Numbered from the stretch's first letter, positions 38,001 through 50,580 are shown. The stretch: 64,000 nucleotides of DNA from Macrotrachela quadricornifera (GCA_022393335.1 JAJEKB010018970.1:24648-88647), one strand, 5' to 3'. A program made the numbers and translations. The notes: a model not told the origin generated them from the letters alone.

Positions 38001-39362
38001 ATACACCCACATTGTCACTACCTTTATTTGCTACAACGATATCTAATCGACTATCATTGTTAAAATCACCAAGAGCAACCGAATAGGGTTGAGAATTGGT
38101 GCCTGTTGGATATTTAACTTGTATAGTAAAAGTTCCATCACCATATCCAAGAGATACGCCTACATTTTCTGTCTTGGAATTTGCTATAACAATATCCAAT
38201 ATAGCATCATTGTTGAAGTCACCCACAGCAACCGAGTTCGGATTAGATCTACCACCTGTTGAATATGGTGTTGGGTCAGTAAAATTTTTATCTGGACCTC
38301 CAAGAAAAATACCTACATTATAATTATCATCAATAGCAACGATTATATCCATCCAAGTATCATTGTTCAAATCTTCAGCAACAACCATTTGTGGAGAACC
38401 AATATCTATAGGATATAATCGTTGCTTTTTGAAAGTTCCATCACCATTTCCCAGAAAAAGACCAATATTATTATTACCATTATTAACGACGATAATATCG
38501 AGTCGATTGTCTTTATTACAGTCGCGTACAATCACTGAACTAGGTCGAGAACCAAATTTTGTAGCATAGGTGAGTTGACTCTTGAATGTTCCATTACCAT
38601 TTCCAAGTAGTAAACCTACACTATCATCGGCCTTATAGCTTACAACGATATCCAATCGAGTGTCGTTATTGAAATCACCAACAGCCACCGAAATAGGACG
38701 TTTACCAGTTGGATATGTAGTTTGATCTAAAAAAGTTCCATCACTCTTTCCAAGAAATACTCCTATATTGTTGGTACCAGAGTTAGCAACAACAATATCA
38801 AGTTGATTGTCATTGTTGAAATCAGCAGCGGCGACCGCATAAGGGAGAGAATCAAAACCTGTTGAATACGTCATCTGGTTAGTAAAAGTTCCATTACCAT
38901 ATCCAAAAAGTACACCTATATTATTCGTACCATCATTAGCAACGATAATATCTAATATTGTGTCATTATTGACATGATGAATTGAGAGTGATAGTGGACG
39001 AGAAGAACCAGTTGAATAGATTTTTTCGTTTGTGAAACTTCCATTACCATAACCGAGAAAAATACCTATATTATTTTGATCATGATTAGCGACAGCAATA
39101 TCCAACCAATTATCTTGATTAAAATCACCAACTGCAATAAAATAAACAGAAGAAGAAAATTTTCCTGATGTTATTGGTTTCTTTGGAAATGATCCATTTC
39201 CATAGCCCAAGAAAATATTTATATTAGTACTTTCATGTTGAGCAACAATAATATCCCAATGATTATCATTATTAAAATCACCTAATGCAATCGGTATTTC
39301 TAGAACTTTGTTACTAATCCAATCTTCACTTGGAGATACAAATACAAATGGACATACGAATT
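35077..39362 (-). CDS. FG-GAP/VCBS repeat surface protein, large exon
   Basis: A single exon encodes over 1420 residues made of about thirty 46-residue units of the type PYSVAVGDFNNDxRLDIVVAN..NVGVFLGNGDGTF, ending in a stop at 35077 without a C-terminal membrane segment. Each unit has the D-x-N-x-D-x-x-x-D calcium-binding loop of FG-GAP/VCBS repeats, which form beta-propellers as in integrin alpha chains. The frame does not begin at the Met at 39210. It continues upstream in the same repeat pattern to a TTATTTTAG acceptor at 39363-39364, so 39362 is the exon boundary (2 nt of a split codon). The predicted first exon is at 52638-52740. Expected to be secreted or anchored at the cell surface. 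Large FG-GAP families are characteristic of bdelloids; the ligand is unknown. Confidence 0.85.
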
Positions 39363-40680
39363 CTAAAATAAATATCGAATATTTTTGTTTAATTTATAGT
39401 AAAATATTCTTGCGAAACACTTGATCGTTAAGAGAATTGAACAATTTAGTTATTCTCATGTTAATGTACCAAAAAAAGTGAAACTGAAATGAAATACTTA
39501 TGTTGATCTTCTCAATAAGTTGGTTTAATCAAGTCTCGAACAGTAGGTTTTCAGTTTAGAATTGTAACGAAGATATGAATTATTGCCTAAAACTCTGGAT
39601 GAATTAACATTTATTGTCTTTCGATTGATAAATAAGTCAAAAAAACTTTACAATTTATTAAATACATGAACATAATCCTATGTCAAAAGGCCGAATATTC
39701 AGTTACGGTCTTCGTCCTATCAAAATAAAACACTGACAAAGATGAATGTATCAAATAAAGATTAGGTGTCATTTGTATGATATTGACCATCGAAGTTTCT
39801 CACCGATTAACATTTTCATATGAATATACAAACTGAAATAGTGTTACACAAATATATAATATATTCAGAAGAAATCCTAAATCTCTCTATTTTCTCGTTA
39901 TTCATCATTATCATCATTTGTAAGGTCTAGCAAGATTATTTAATCATTGCTAACAATTTCATCATGAAAAAGATCTCAAACATAGCATTTACGTATTCAA
40001 GGAATGCATCAGCAATGTTATGTTTGAATTACTTTAGTGATTAGTCAATTTAACAGACTTATTCAATCAAGAAGTATAGAAATTTGACTAAAAAAATTGA
40101 TCGTAAAACTCCACTAGTAAAATTTTGATGACAGTGAAGAATTTGTGAACGAATACATAGAAAAGTGTGCGTTTAAACATTCGAAATGATTTCGTCAACT
40201 ATGCGAAAAAATATATTTAGCTCTTATTATGTTAACCCTAGTATTACCCAGGTGAAACGGTACAGTACAGAATACGGCGCCGTATTTTACCAGAATTCTG
40301 GTCGACGTTTTTCGACTGTATCTTAACGAGAGTACGACATAAATAGGGCCGTAAACGAGGTAGATACGGTACTGTGTTAAAGTATCAAACACCAGAAAGT
40401 CAAAAACAAATAATATAGTGACAAGTACAAGGGGGAAAGTGCAGGTACCAAGTACCAAATTGTACTTGATGGTGTTGAGGTGCTTATAGGATTTAGAGGA
40501 TATTATATCTTTTTAAGCCTATTATTGACATAGCCTAGTAGCGTTCTCTATTAGATTTATTTCGATATCATAATCCTATTGAATGTTCTCTGTGTCTTAT
40601 GAGAAATTTACCTATTTGAATAAATGATACAATTTGTTTCGATGTAGAACGATGATCTATCTATCTTCTATCTTCTATCC

Positions 40681-41352
40681 TCTATATACATAATGTTGAG
40701 TGTCACATCCGGTCCCTCTTCCATTGGTCAATTTTTTCAGCCAATCAGAATTCAGGTTAAAGTTCAAAGATTAAACGTCGAAGGTTAAAGATGAACGGTT
40801 AAGGGTCAAAGGTTGAGTGTTTACGATTGAAGGACCGGTCCCTCGCTCGGTAATTAGCTGATCGAAATGAACCAATCAGATCTCAAAACTGTTTTTTCTC
40901 TTATTTTCCCTGTGAAACATAGGGTTGTTCGGGCCAATTGAAAGTGCATGCGGACAAACCTTAGGTTTGGCCCGAACAACCCTATGTTTCACAGGGACAA
41001 TAAGAGAAAAACATGTTCTTGAAATTTGATTGGCTGATTGAATGAACCAATCGGATTTTGAGACTCTGTTTTTCGCTTATTTTTCATATAAAACTTAGGG
41101 TTGTTCGGGCAAATCCTAGAGTTTGTCAATGTGCTCCTTCAATTGGCCCGAACAACGCTATGTTACACACGGACAATAAGAGAAAAATAGGTTCTGAAAT
41201 TGTAGATATTTTTTTATAAAATAAAAAACAGAAATCCAAATACTCTTTGAAAACCGCATTTGAGACTTTTGATTCTATCGGAATGCATTCACTTACTAAC
41301 TCTAGATCGTTACCTGAAAAAGAGCCGTGCATTTTGCACGGGGTCTCGCTAG
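40681..41352 (+). mobile_element. Helitron, 672 bp
   Basis: Starts TCTATATACATAATGTTGAG and ends GGGTCTCGCTAG followed by T. A 7-bp-stem hairpin CCGTGCATTTTGCACGG lies before the CTAG. The interior contains inverted repeats built on GGGTTGTTCGGGCC and TGTTTCAC. The 5' flank is C rather than the usual A. Confidence 0.7.
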
Positions 41353-41450
41353 TTTGTATATAATTGCACTAAATTAAACTATCAAAAGAGGTGCTGAGGT
41401 ACCAGGGTGCTGGGTGCCAGCACTTTCCCCCTTGGACAAGCACCAACGGA

Positions 41451-43114
41451 ATGAGATTAAGGAAAGAAATCTTAACAATCAGAACATGGAATGTTAGAAC
41501 TCTATGGGAAACAGGAAAACTAGATCTAGTTAGAAACGAACAAAAACGTTTCAGATACGATATAATTGGTGCTTCATAAATTAGATGGATAGGAAAAGGA
41601 AAAACAGCTATTGGAAAGGCTAAAAATGTTTTAATTGGATATAATTAGGTTAGTCCACGAGTAATTACAGCAAGATTTAATGCAACTTCATTTAAAATCA
41701 CGGGAGTTCATGTATACACACCAATTTCTACATCTTCAGATGAGGGAATTCAGACATTTTACAATTGCATCGAGAATACACTAAACTAAGGTCTCTAAAA
41801 GAAGATCTTATTTTTATGTCTAGGGATTGGAATGCGAAAGTTGGCAACGATAACACTGGATGGAATTCTGTGATGGGTAGATACGGTTTTGGAGATAGGA
41901 ATGATCACGGAGAACGTCTCATAGAGTTTGCAACAGCACATAGATTATTCATCTGTAATACGAGTATCCAGCATAAAGCAGATCGAAAATGGTTCTGAGA
42001 ATCATATGACGAAGTTCATACGAATATGATCAATTTAATTGTAGTTCAGCAAAGATGGAAATCTTCTGTAATTAACTGCAGAACATTTCAAAGTCTCCCA
42101 CGGACAAAAAAAAAGTTTCTTTTTTCGTTTCATATTTGCTACACTTAGTACACTGTCTAGAAAAAACAAAATATACCACAAAATGCAGCGTGAAAAGTTC
42201 TACATTCTACAAAGAACAACTTATTCCGTAGTTGCACTTTTTTGTTTTCAAAATAGACAAAATTCTAAAGCACTAATTTTTGACAATTCAAAAAAAAAAT
42301 GATTTTTTTTGTAGTGTCGAAACTTAGCTATACAGAATTTTATCTATTTGCGAACAAAAACGACAACAACAGAATAAGCTGATCTTTGTAAATTATAGAG
42401 ATTTTCACGCTTCATCTTGTGGTATGTTTTGTTTTTTCTAAACAGCGTACTAAGCGTAGCAAAAATGAAATGGAAAAAGGAACCTTTTTCGGTCCGTGGG
42501 AGAATCAAGAGATTAAGGTATCTGAAGAAGTCATAGAAAATGTCAACAAATTCGAATACCTTGAAAGTCTTTTAACTTAGGATAGCAACTGCGCCGAAGA
42601 AATCAAAAGGAGAATTAGCAAGGCAACGGGAGTATTCGCTTCTTCAAAACATATAATAAGTGATGGAAAGACCAAGGTAGAAAGTAAACTAAAAGTCCTA
42701 ACCATAACTGTGTTCAGTATTTTATTATATGCATCAGAAACATGGACATTAAAGGACAGTGATAAAAAGAAATCACTAGCATTCGAGATGAAATGCTATC
42801 GGCAAATATTAAAAATCAAATGGATAGATAAAGTATCCAATGATGCTATATGAGAAATAATATCCCGAAAAATTACTATTGTGGATATTATGAAAAAGAG
42901 GAAGTTACAATTATTTGGATACATTTGTAGAATGGATGATAGCAGACTAGTAAAGTAAATAGTATTTTCTAGAATGGATGGAAAATCTCGAGTTGGTCGT
43001 CCTTCTATTACAGACTGGTGTAACTGCAATATACAGGATCTTTTCCAACTAGCTCAGAATAGAAAAGGTTTGAAAGATCTTATCCTTTCATCTATTGGCC
43101 CTGACAGGAGATAA
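41451..43114 (+). pseudogene. Non-LTR retrotransposon (LINE) remnant, RT core missing
   Basis: The first part encodes an AP-type endonuclease: TIRTWNVRTLWETGKLDLV, then after a stop and a frameshift DWNAKVGNDNTGWNSVMGRYG and GERLIEFATAHRLFICNT, ending RWKSSVINCR. The last part (from about 42515) encodes the usual C-terminus after the reverse transcriptase (NKFEYLESLLT, EIKRRISKATGVFASS, LLYASETWTL, GRPSITDWC) to a TAA at 43112-43114. The RT catalytic core between them is absent, and a MITE (42094-42503) sits at the junction. Multiple stops make it dead. The endonuclease style suggests an RTE/CR1-like clade; I cannot place it more precisely. Confidence 0.75.
42094..42503. mobile_element. MITE inside the LINE remnant
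   Basis: TCTCCCACGGAC at 42094 is matched by GTCCGTGGGAGA ending 42503. Similarity continues inward for about 100 bp (TTTTCGTTTCAT.TTTGCTAC, AGTACNCTGT.TAGAAAAAAC). Its internal blocks match the 24.3-24.9 kb MITE, so the two belong to one family. Confidence 0.7.
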
Positions 43115-43618
43115 TCTATGGGACTTATTTACTATTTATTTATACTCTCTTCTATGAGATCCATTTCTGAAACTTTCAGAAAATAATGTTCAACTATAGA
43201 GAAAGCTTCTCTAAGAGTTCTATGTTGATTCATTGAACTATCACTGAGTTCTGGGTCTCTAAAAGGAAGTAGATGCATTTTCTGCACATTGATGGTTGTA
43301 GTACAATGGTCTTAGTTCTTGAACGATTGATAAACCTCAATAAAATTTGTATGCAGATAGTTGGAACATGGTGCTACATAGTGATGGGTCGCCCGATCCA
43401 AAAGCTTCTTCCTCTCCAAAGTTGTGAGTCTCAAAGCAAAAATGGGTACCGTCCATCATAACTTCCTTCCTACTCAAGCAACCCGGGTTCGGTTCATGTC
43501 TCTGACCTACATTCGTAGTGGCGTATGTGTACACAAATTTTCAGACATCTTGCCCTTACAGTAGCTGAGATTCGACGGTGAAGTCAAAAATGACGTCGCT
43601 TGGTAGTACTAGGGTTAA

Positions 43619-44542
43619 TGACTCTCCTTGCTTTAGGAAATCTAGTATTTCGAAAAAATATCAAAGTTAAGTTTTTATTATAGAAAGATGCAGCGAAATT
43701 TCTGCTTTCAGAATAAATATGGCTTTGGGGAAAATAACCATATTTTCACGAGCTTATTAAATCAATCTTTAATTCGACTATTATGTTTTCAGAGAGATTT
43801 TCACAATTTTTAATACTTTTCTGTTTTGGAAAAACGATGGTGCCAATTCAATGAGGATTGGATACAACACTTTTTATTCATCAGCAGGTCCAATGGCATT
43901 ATCAACTTCCCTCTTAACGTGTTCTAAAACAGTCCACTGGAATATATTGAATAAATACTATGATATTATGATTTTTCGTAGATTCGGGTAAAAAAACTAA
44001 TAATCTCTAGAACTATTTTATTACTTTTTGTTAGAACCTCATTTTCAGGCAAGAAAATCTAAACAATATCCATTTATTTCAAGCCATAGCCAATATTTTC
44101 TTTTTGTTTTAAAGCTCTAAATGAGAGTAAACTTTTGTTGGAGCAGATTTTGTTGTATTGAATTTCTGGGCTGAGAAACACGGGAGTCAATGTTACATGG
44201 ATGTCTTTTTTGTGTTTATTGGAACATCATGCGAGATAAACAAGCTGAAACTTGGGCCTAGTAGGACATATTAGGCTAAAACTATCACTACAAGCTTTTC
44301 TCGTTAGAGCCACTCATAATTGAAAATTTCGGTACAAATGGCCTGTTTTAAGTGAAAAGTCAACCGCAAGCAACTTTCTTAATGATTTTTATAGTATCAA
44401 AATATTTTGAGTCAGTGAAAGCTTTATTTCTTTTCCCAAAACTCAATAACATGTCATTAAATACAATAGGATCGTAGAATAGTGTCTTATTTATCCTTTG
44501 GTGAAAAACTTTTAAGTTTTTTTCTTATCAAAACGCAATGAA
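43619..44542. other. Non-coding stretch with a dispersed repeat
   Basis: A block around 44240-44460 (TAGGACATATTAGGCTAAAAC and following) has a diverged copy in the same orientation near 52000-52240. No gene seen. Confidence 0.4.
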
Positions 44543-45212
44543 CAGTGGCTCACAAAATTATTCAAACGAGTTTATTTTCAATTTTTTTTGTCACGGTAAA
44601 CGCTAACAAGAATTCAAATAGTGATTTTAATAGAGAATTTTATTTCCAATAAAAATTTAGGATGATAAAAGCGGTTGCTAGTAGAGTCCGGCGGGATCGG
44701 GTTTTTTCATCCCGATCCCGACCGCATCTGATTTAACAGAAACCCGTCCCGATCCCGGTCCCGACAAAATATTTTTTCGGGATTTTCAATGGCGTTACCA
44801 TTTTCTGTGAATACAAATCATTCAGACTAAAAATCTGATCCAAGTATCTTCTCGGGATTCGTAGTCCCGATCCCGTTTTTAACAGGGATTCCCGCCCCGA
44901 TCCCGTAAAATCGGGAGAATTTCGGGATTTGGATCCCGTCGGGAACGGGATCGGGTTCGGGAAAAATTTAGGGATCGGGACAGTCCCGCCGGACTCTAGT
45001 TGCTAGTCTTCCAGCGATGGAATCTCTAGAAAGCTCAAACCATAGTTTTCTAGAGATCCCATCGCTGGAAGACAAGCAATCACTTCTATCATTCTAAATT
45101 CTTATTGAAAATCAAATTCTCTATTAAAATCACAATTTAAATTCTTGTTAATGTTTACCGTGATAAAAACAAATTGAAAATAAACTCAATTGAATAATTT
45201 TGTAAGCCACTG
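44543..45212. mobile_element. Tc1/mariner-type palindromic MITE, split by a hAT-like element
   Basis: The left end CAGTGGCTCACAAAATTATT and right end AATAATTTTGTAAGCCACTG are inverted copies. Similarity extends inward along almost the whole length (AGTTTATTTTCAATTT, TCACGGTAAAC, GATTTTAATAGAGAATTT). The centre is a hairpin CTTCCAGCGATGG...CCATCGCTGGAAG. The terminal wording is Tc1/mariner-like. The host copy is interrupted at 44682-44998. Confidence 0.75.
44682..44998. mobile_element. hAT-like foldback element, 317 bp, 8-bp target duplication
   Basis: Inverted ends TAGAGTCCGGCGGG / CCCGCCGGACTCTA are flanked by the exact 8-bp duplication GTTGCTAG (44674-44681 and 44999-45006). The interior is filled with CGGGATCGGG / CCCGATCCCG words on both sides. 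Inserted into the Tc1-type MITE, so younger than it. Confidence 0.85.
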
Positions 45213-45529
45213 TATATCAACATGCCAAAAATGTATACTTCATTTGTTGTACAAACTAAAATACCATATGAAATATAGTGGAAATATGCCATGTTACAAT
45301 GTATTTTTTGAATTTGAATGAAAAAAACTTCACCGATAAATCGTCTTTAGTATTTCTCTCAAAGCATACATTCGAGATAGGAAAATTGAAATGACTCTCT
45401 CGCAACTCCAGGCATAATTGATGTTTTTTTTTTATTTTAAAGATCTTCATTAGGACTAATTATTCATCGAACGAACTCTCGAGACTTGATTTCTCGATTG
45501 AGACAAGTGATTTTACTGTTAATCCAGTC

Positions 45530-45893
45530 ACTTTTTGTGTACTCAAAAAGTGAGTACACTCTAGAATCGGTCAGTGTGTCCGGCCGGCCGTTTACACGAT
45601 AACTTTCGAAGGGATAGTCAGATCGTGATGAAATTTTCTACACAGTTCAGTCTCATGAATGTCTCGGTCGAGTTCGAAGATGAGCCTGATTGGACGAGCC
45701 CTTTCTGAGTTATTGCGAAAATACTCATTTTCCCCTATGATTTTCCTATGTTTTTCTATGGGATGATCGAGATATTGTCGCTCTGCTAAGAAACGTTTCT
45801 ATCAGAGTCGAATAAAATTCCATTTGTTATATACCATTCGATAGAGAATTTTACGAGCTACAAAATGGTATATTATAGATAAAGAAATAAGAA
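45530..45893 (+). repeat. Dispersed repeat family F, copy 1
   Basis: About 365 bp beginning with the hairpin GTGTACTCAAAAAGTGAGTACAC, then a GGCCGGCCG motif and TTTACACGATAA. It ends near ACCATTCGATAGAGAATTTT and AAATAAGAAGG. Other copies lie at 45894 (same strand, split), 51475 and 55480 (both inverted). No protein coding. Confidence 0.65.
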
Positions 45894-46109
45894 GGTTAAC
45901 TCACCTATTGTGTACTCAAAAAGTTGATACACTGTAGAATCGGTCAGTGTGCCCGTCGGCTGTTTACACGATAATCTTGAAAAGAGAGTCCGATTACGAT
46001 GAAATTTTCTACACAGCTTAGTCTCAACAATATCTCAGTCGAGACAAGAAGATGAGCTTAATTGAACGGACTCTTCATGAGTTATTGCAAAAATACCAAG
46101 GGGGAAACA

Positions 46110-46315
46110 GCTGATCCCATGATTCCATGATTCTATTGATTCCAAATGATTCTAAATGATTCTGAGTGATTCCGAGTGATTCTGTGTGATTCTATTGATT
46201 CTAAGTGATTCCATCGATTCCAAATGATTCTATGTGATTCTATGTGATTCCACATGATTCTATGTGATTCCACATGATTCTACGTGATTCTACGTGATTC
46301 TGTCTGATTCCATGA
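46110..46315 (+). repeat. 10-bp subterminal repeats (TGATTCTATG), left end of the 4.5 kb element
   Basis: About twenty tandem variants of TGATTCTATG/TGATTCCAAA. The matching array at the other end is 50405-50580. Such arrays in hAT elements commonly serve as transposase-binding sites. Confidence 0.75.
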
Positions 46316-46519
46316 GATATCATAAACTTCAATTTGGTATTAAAAAGTTTTCCAAACATCTAACTAAATAGAGATATATTCGGATTAGAGACTTCCAGTG
46401 TCATTTTACCCATTGCCCGCATGAGGGAGCGTTTTTAACTGCCCTATCTCTTTCGAATTCGGCCTTCGTGCAACGTGTAGATCTCTATGAGATATGAAAA
46501 TTCTATAAGATTAATTTCC

Positions 46520-46910
46520 TTTATGTCTCTTGTTCTTAGTTGTATGTATTTTTTTGGAACTTTAGCATATGGTACGGGACATACCGAAATCTTGAATAAC
46601 GACATATTGATTTAAGATTTTTCTTACTGATCGTTCTATTTGTGAGTAAATTCTTGTGAAAATTTCAATTCAAAAGAACATTTCCTTCCAAGATATGAAA
46701 GTCTGCAAAATTACCTCTCTTAAAAATTCTGATTTTTAGGTCTTTCATATTTTTGAAAAGAAACGTTCTTTTGAGCTGAAATTTTCAGAAAATTTTACTC
46801 ATAAATAGAACGATCAATGGGGAAAATCTTAGATCAATATATCGTTATTCAAGTCTTTGGTTTATTTCATGTTACAGGCTAAAACTCTAATATAGTATTT
46901 ACAACTCAAA
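46520..46910. repeat. Palindromic MITE inside the 4.5 kb element
   Basis: Arms of roughly 170-190 bp mirror around about 46715. ATTCAAAAGAAC / GTTCTTTTGAGC, CTCATAAATAGAACGATCA and CTTGAATAACGA all recur inverted. No coding sequence. Confidence 0.6.
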
Positions 46911-49059
46911 ACAAGAGTCCTAGAGGAGGATCGATCTTTCAGAATTTTTCATACATTATTGAAAGACACCTTATGCTCAAGTGTAACGGTAAATATATTT
47001 AATTCTGTTGATGACAAATGGAGACGCGGTTTTGAGTGTCTTACAACACGATGTTTATTTGACTATGTTCTACATCCAAATGTATTCATTTCACATATAC
47101 CATGAGGTTATATACTAGAGAGGAAGAGGAAAAAGAACACGATATAAATATAGTTAAATTAGAAAGAAGAAAAGAGAGAGAGAACATTGAAAGAGCTGAT
47201 AATTACAAAAGAGATCATATGAGATACTTCATATGATTTAAAACATACATCGATCTATCAGTAGTTACAGCACGCAATCAAACTATATCATTCATAACAG
47301 AGACGCACCATCAGTCAGACAATGAATGCACATCATTTCAAAATGGTATGTCTGCTGGCACGCTAAGCTATAAATTTAATAGATACTGGACAGCTAGAAA
47401 TGTTCTCAGATCAGTAGCTTCAATGGAATTATTTGTATTCAAAAACACTATATATCTCCAGTTTGAAAGCTTCAGAAATCAGATGGTATTTACGAAATTT
47501 CTCGGATGATTAATATTCAAAACCAAGAAGCTAAGATATATTTTCCCTTTGCCCTTCAGGTATGAAGTACTCAACGGGAAACAACTAGAATCGATTTGAT
47601 TTTCACCAATTTTAGGAATTACACTTTTGGTGCCAGTTCCGATTGTCGTTTCAGGCTTACTTTCGGGTAGTTCCTCATGTCGAAATCAACCTACAGGTTA
47701 GGTGCACGTTTTCTATTCGGTTTTCCCTAATCTTTACGACATCTGATCCTTGCAACAGGATATCAGCTATATCTGGTCGATATTGACCGAAAATTTACAA
47801 AACTAGAGATGATGAATTTGAGTTAGAAAAATAATATGAACCATGAAACTATAGTTAAAATCTCTTTGAAAACTCTCTAGAATATTGAATTTCAACAATA
47901 TTTTCGTAGAACGATAGCATCGCTGCACGAGTGGATCAGTCTATCAATCCGGACTTATCGGATTTCATAAGGAATCGATCTGACTCTTATCGGAATTTTA
48001 TGTATCAATATAAAATCCCATAGAATTCATTATAAACTATCGATCAAGAATCCATAATGTTGGAATTTTATCGGATCTTGTAGTCGGATTTGATAGAATC
48101 TGTGAATTATAAAGTAGCATTGGTTACACGGGATCTAATTGAAATAGCAGTAGTAAGGATTGGATCGTAAACTCTCCTGGCATTCAATCATCCGATTTTC
48201 ATCTATCTGTGTCGATTGGTCATATCTTACAAGATTAATCAAATTCGGTGTCTTAGTGATAGAATAAGATGATTATTAAAAATATTTTCTAGAATAATAT
48301 ATCCGCAAATATAACTGTAAAATTTAAAATAGAATAGATCAAAAAATAAATTTTTGATCTCTTTACACTGATAACTTTGCGAAACATGTTTTTAGGCCTT
48401 TGGAGACGGAATTTTTTTCGAGCAAGAAAATTCTTTTTTTCTGTGTATTTCATCATAAATCAATCTTAATTTCGATTCTACAAAAAAAATTTTATGGGAA
48501 CGAGTCTTTAGAAATTTTTTGAAATGTGATACAGTTCAACGTTCGTAAAATCAACTAACCATATTCTTGTAGAGACAGGAATGTTTCTTGCAAGATTTTA
48601 GACTAGCGAAATTTTCGCTGAAAATCAACGATGTTATATTTGTTATTCACTATTGATTAGCGAAAAAATAATCTAATTATAATCCGGATTATACCAAAAA
48701 AGTGTCTAATAAATGATTTAACAAAAACTAATCTCATATAAGAATCTTTGCGTTTCCAAATACCAGAGAATCAACATGGTTCCTTAAGGGGCCAACCATC
48801 CCCAAAAGGTTAAAACGTTTAAATGTATAAGTTAGTTCAAAAATCGATTTCTAAGTCTCTAAATATCTTTCATAGGATATTTTTTTAGAGGAACAAGATT
48901 TTGAAAAATACAACTAAAAACTCGCTTAAATACTAGTTTTCAATCTCTCAAAATTTTTTTATGACGCTCACATTAGTTGATGTTCTGTAAAATGTTGAGA
49001 GAGAACAATATCAAGGAGAATACATCCTATTCCGCTATGTTGCACATTGCGGAACTAGT

Positions 49060-49480
49060 TTCGCCTCAGGGATCAATTCCACCAATTCCGGAATTAATGA
49101 AATCAGTTCCGATTCCGGAGTTACTCGAAATTACAAGGAATTCCTATGAATTCCGTGTAATTCCGGAATTACTCGAAATTGTAAGGAACTCCTTGTGATT
49201 CCGGGATTGATAGAGTCAGTACCGATTCTGGAATTGCTTCCCGCCTTCACCCTCATGCTTGGTAGTGCTGTTACAGATTAATCTCAAACATGCACGAGCG
49301 ATTCCGAAATTGATGGAATTAGTTCCGATTCTGGAATCACTTGGAATAGTTGAAAATGATTTCGGATATCCTAGGAATTGGTGGAATTGATTCCGGAATC
49401 GAAGTCTCTATAGATTTCATGCAATTTCGGAATCGGTGGAATTAGTTTCCTTGAAGGAACTGATTCCCTAATGTTCAACA
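49060..49480. repeat. Diverged minisatellite of ATTCCGGAATT words
   Basis: Irregular repeats of the kind GGAATTGATGGAATCAGTTCC and ATTCCGGAATTACTCGAAAT. The 73-aa frame at 48977-49198 is a translation of this repeat, not a gene. Confidence 0.6.
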
Positions 49481-50404
49481 TCGCGGAATAGGATGACTGC
49501 TCGTGATTCTGTGATTTGGAATCAATCAAATTCTCAAATGTCTTCGACTGAATTCATTGTGATCGGAATGTTGCACTGATCGATCTGAATATTGACAGAG
49601 GACATTGTTGAATTTCAGTAAATTACCAGTTTTCGACCATTTTTTGTTGGAAAGGTGCGCAGATTGTGCAAAAATCGTTGGAAAAGACTGATGACAGTCA
49701 GTCTAGGAGTGTGAACATTATATTTCCTATATTATCGACATTTCCTGTATTGTGAATTGGTAACGTTGATTTCAACTCGGTCATTTTCTCTGCTACTGAA
49801 ACGAGGTTAACTATATCTTTCGACAAATTCGGACAATAAACGGTTAATCTTTTGAACAGATTTCGTCTGAATACAATGGTTTTTCCAAATGTTTATCAAA
49901 GGTAAATTGGCAGGCTAGTGAAAAGGCCTAATCCCGCACTCTCCAATAAAAAATACTGCTTCCATCTTCTTATGTTTTTCAGCATAATTGTGAAAAGAAA
50001 TAGGTGAAAATCTATTCAAATTGACTGAAGAAACATCCAGTTCTCGTAAGCTCTAGGCGAGTCTTGAAATCAACATCATTGATCTGAATTAATAAAGCGT
50101 CTTTCAGACTGAAGGTATGAGTCGATTGAGGACAGAAGATTCAGAAAACGGAAGGAAAAATGCAACCAGACATTCGGTATCCTAGTCCGGTGACCATTTT
50201 CGAAGGAAATCTATCAGAACCGGGGTAAAGTTAGTCGTGGGATATGCTTTCAAATAATTGCTTACTCCGGTTCTTTTTGGTACAATCAATGATTTTTTGA
50301 CTGACTCCCATCAAAAAATCATTGGATTAGACCACAAAGATCGTTATTCTATGTAGCTTGTAAGAGTTAATATTTTAATGAAGTTATTGTTGATGATTAA
50401 TCAT

Positions 50405-50580
50405 GATCGGTCATTCAGTGATTCTATGTGATTCCAAGTGATTTTACATGATTCCATGTGATTCCATGTGATTCTACATGATTCCATGTGATTCTGAGTG
50501 ATTCTATATGATTCTGAGTGATTCTATTGATTCCGAATGATTCCATGTGATTCTATGTGATTCTATGTGATTCTAAGGTC
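50405..50580 (+). repeat. 10-bp subterminal repeats, right end of the 4.5 kb element
   Basis: About seventeen variants of TGATTCTATG, in the same orientation as the left array. Confidence 0.75.

Larger units (their letters stand above)
40236..43614. mobile_element. piggyBac-like element with nested insertions
   Basis: TTAA at 40232-40235 and 43615-43618 flank inverted ends CCCTAGTATTACC and (inverted) CCCTAGTACTACC. The right end contains GTCAAAAATGAC, as in the 25.5 kb MITE. A Helitron (40681-41352) and a LINE remnant (41451-43114) lie inside. No piggyBac transposase is seen. Pairing of the two ends is inferred; they could belong to two eroded copies. Confidence 0.55.

Noticed and set aside
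40195..40458. 87-aa ORF with a hydrophobic start on the minus strand
   Set aside because: It is the piggyBac-like element end; the homologous copy at 53990-54750 does not preserve the frame.
43480..43515. tRNA-like T-arm (CCCGGGTTCGGTTCATG)
   Set aside because: No acceptor, D or anticodon stems can be built around it.
46981..47765. Possible solo LTR (TGTAACGG...TTGCA) in the 4.5 kb element
   Set aside because: No matching 4-6 bp target duplication, no partner LTR, and no credible TATA/polyA layout.
48977..49198. 73-aa ORF with repeated IPELLEI
   Set aside because: Translation of the ATTCCGGAATT minisatellite.
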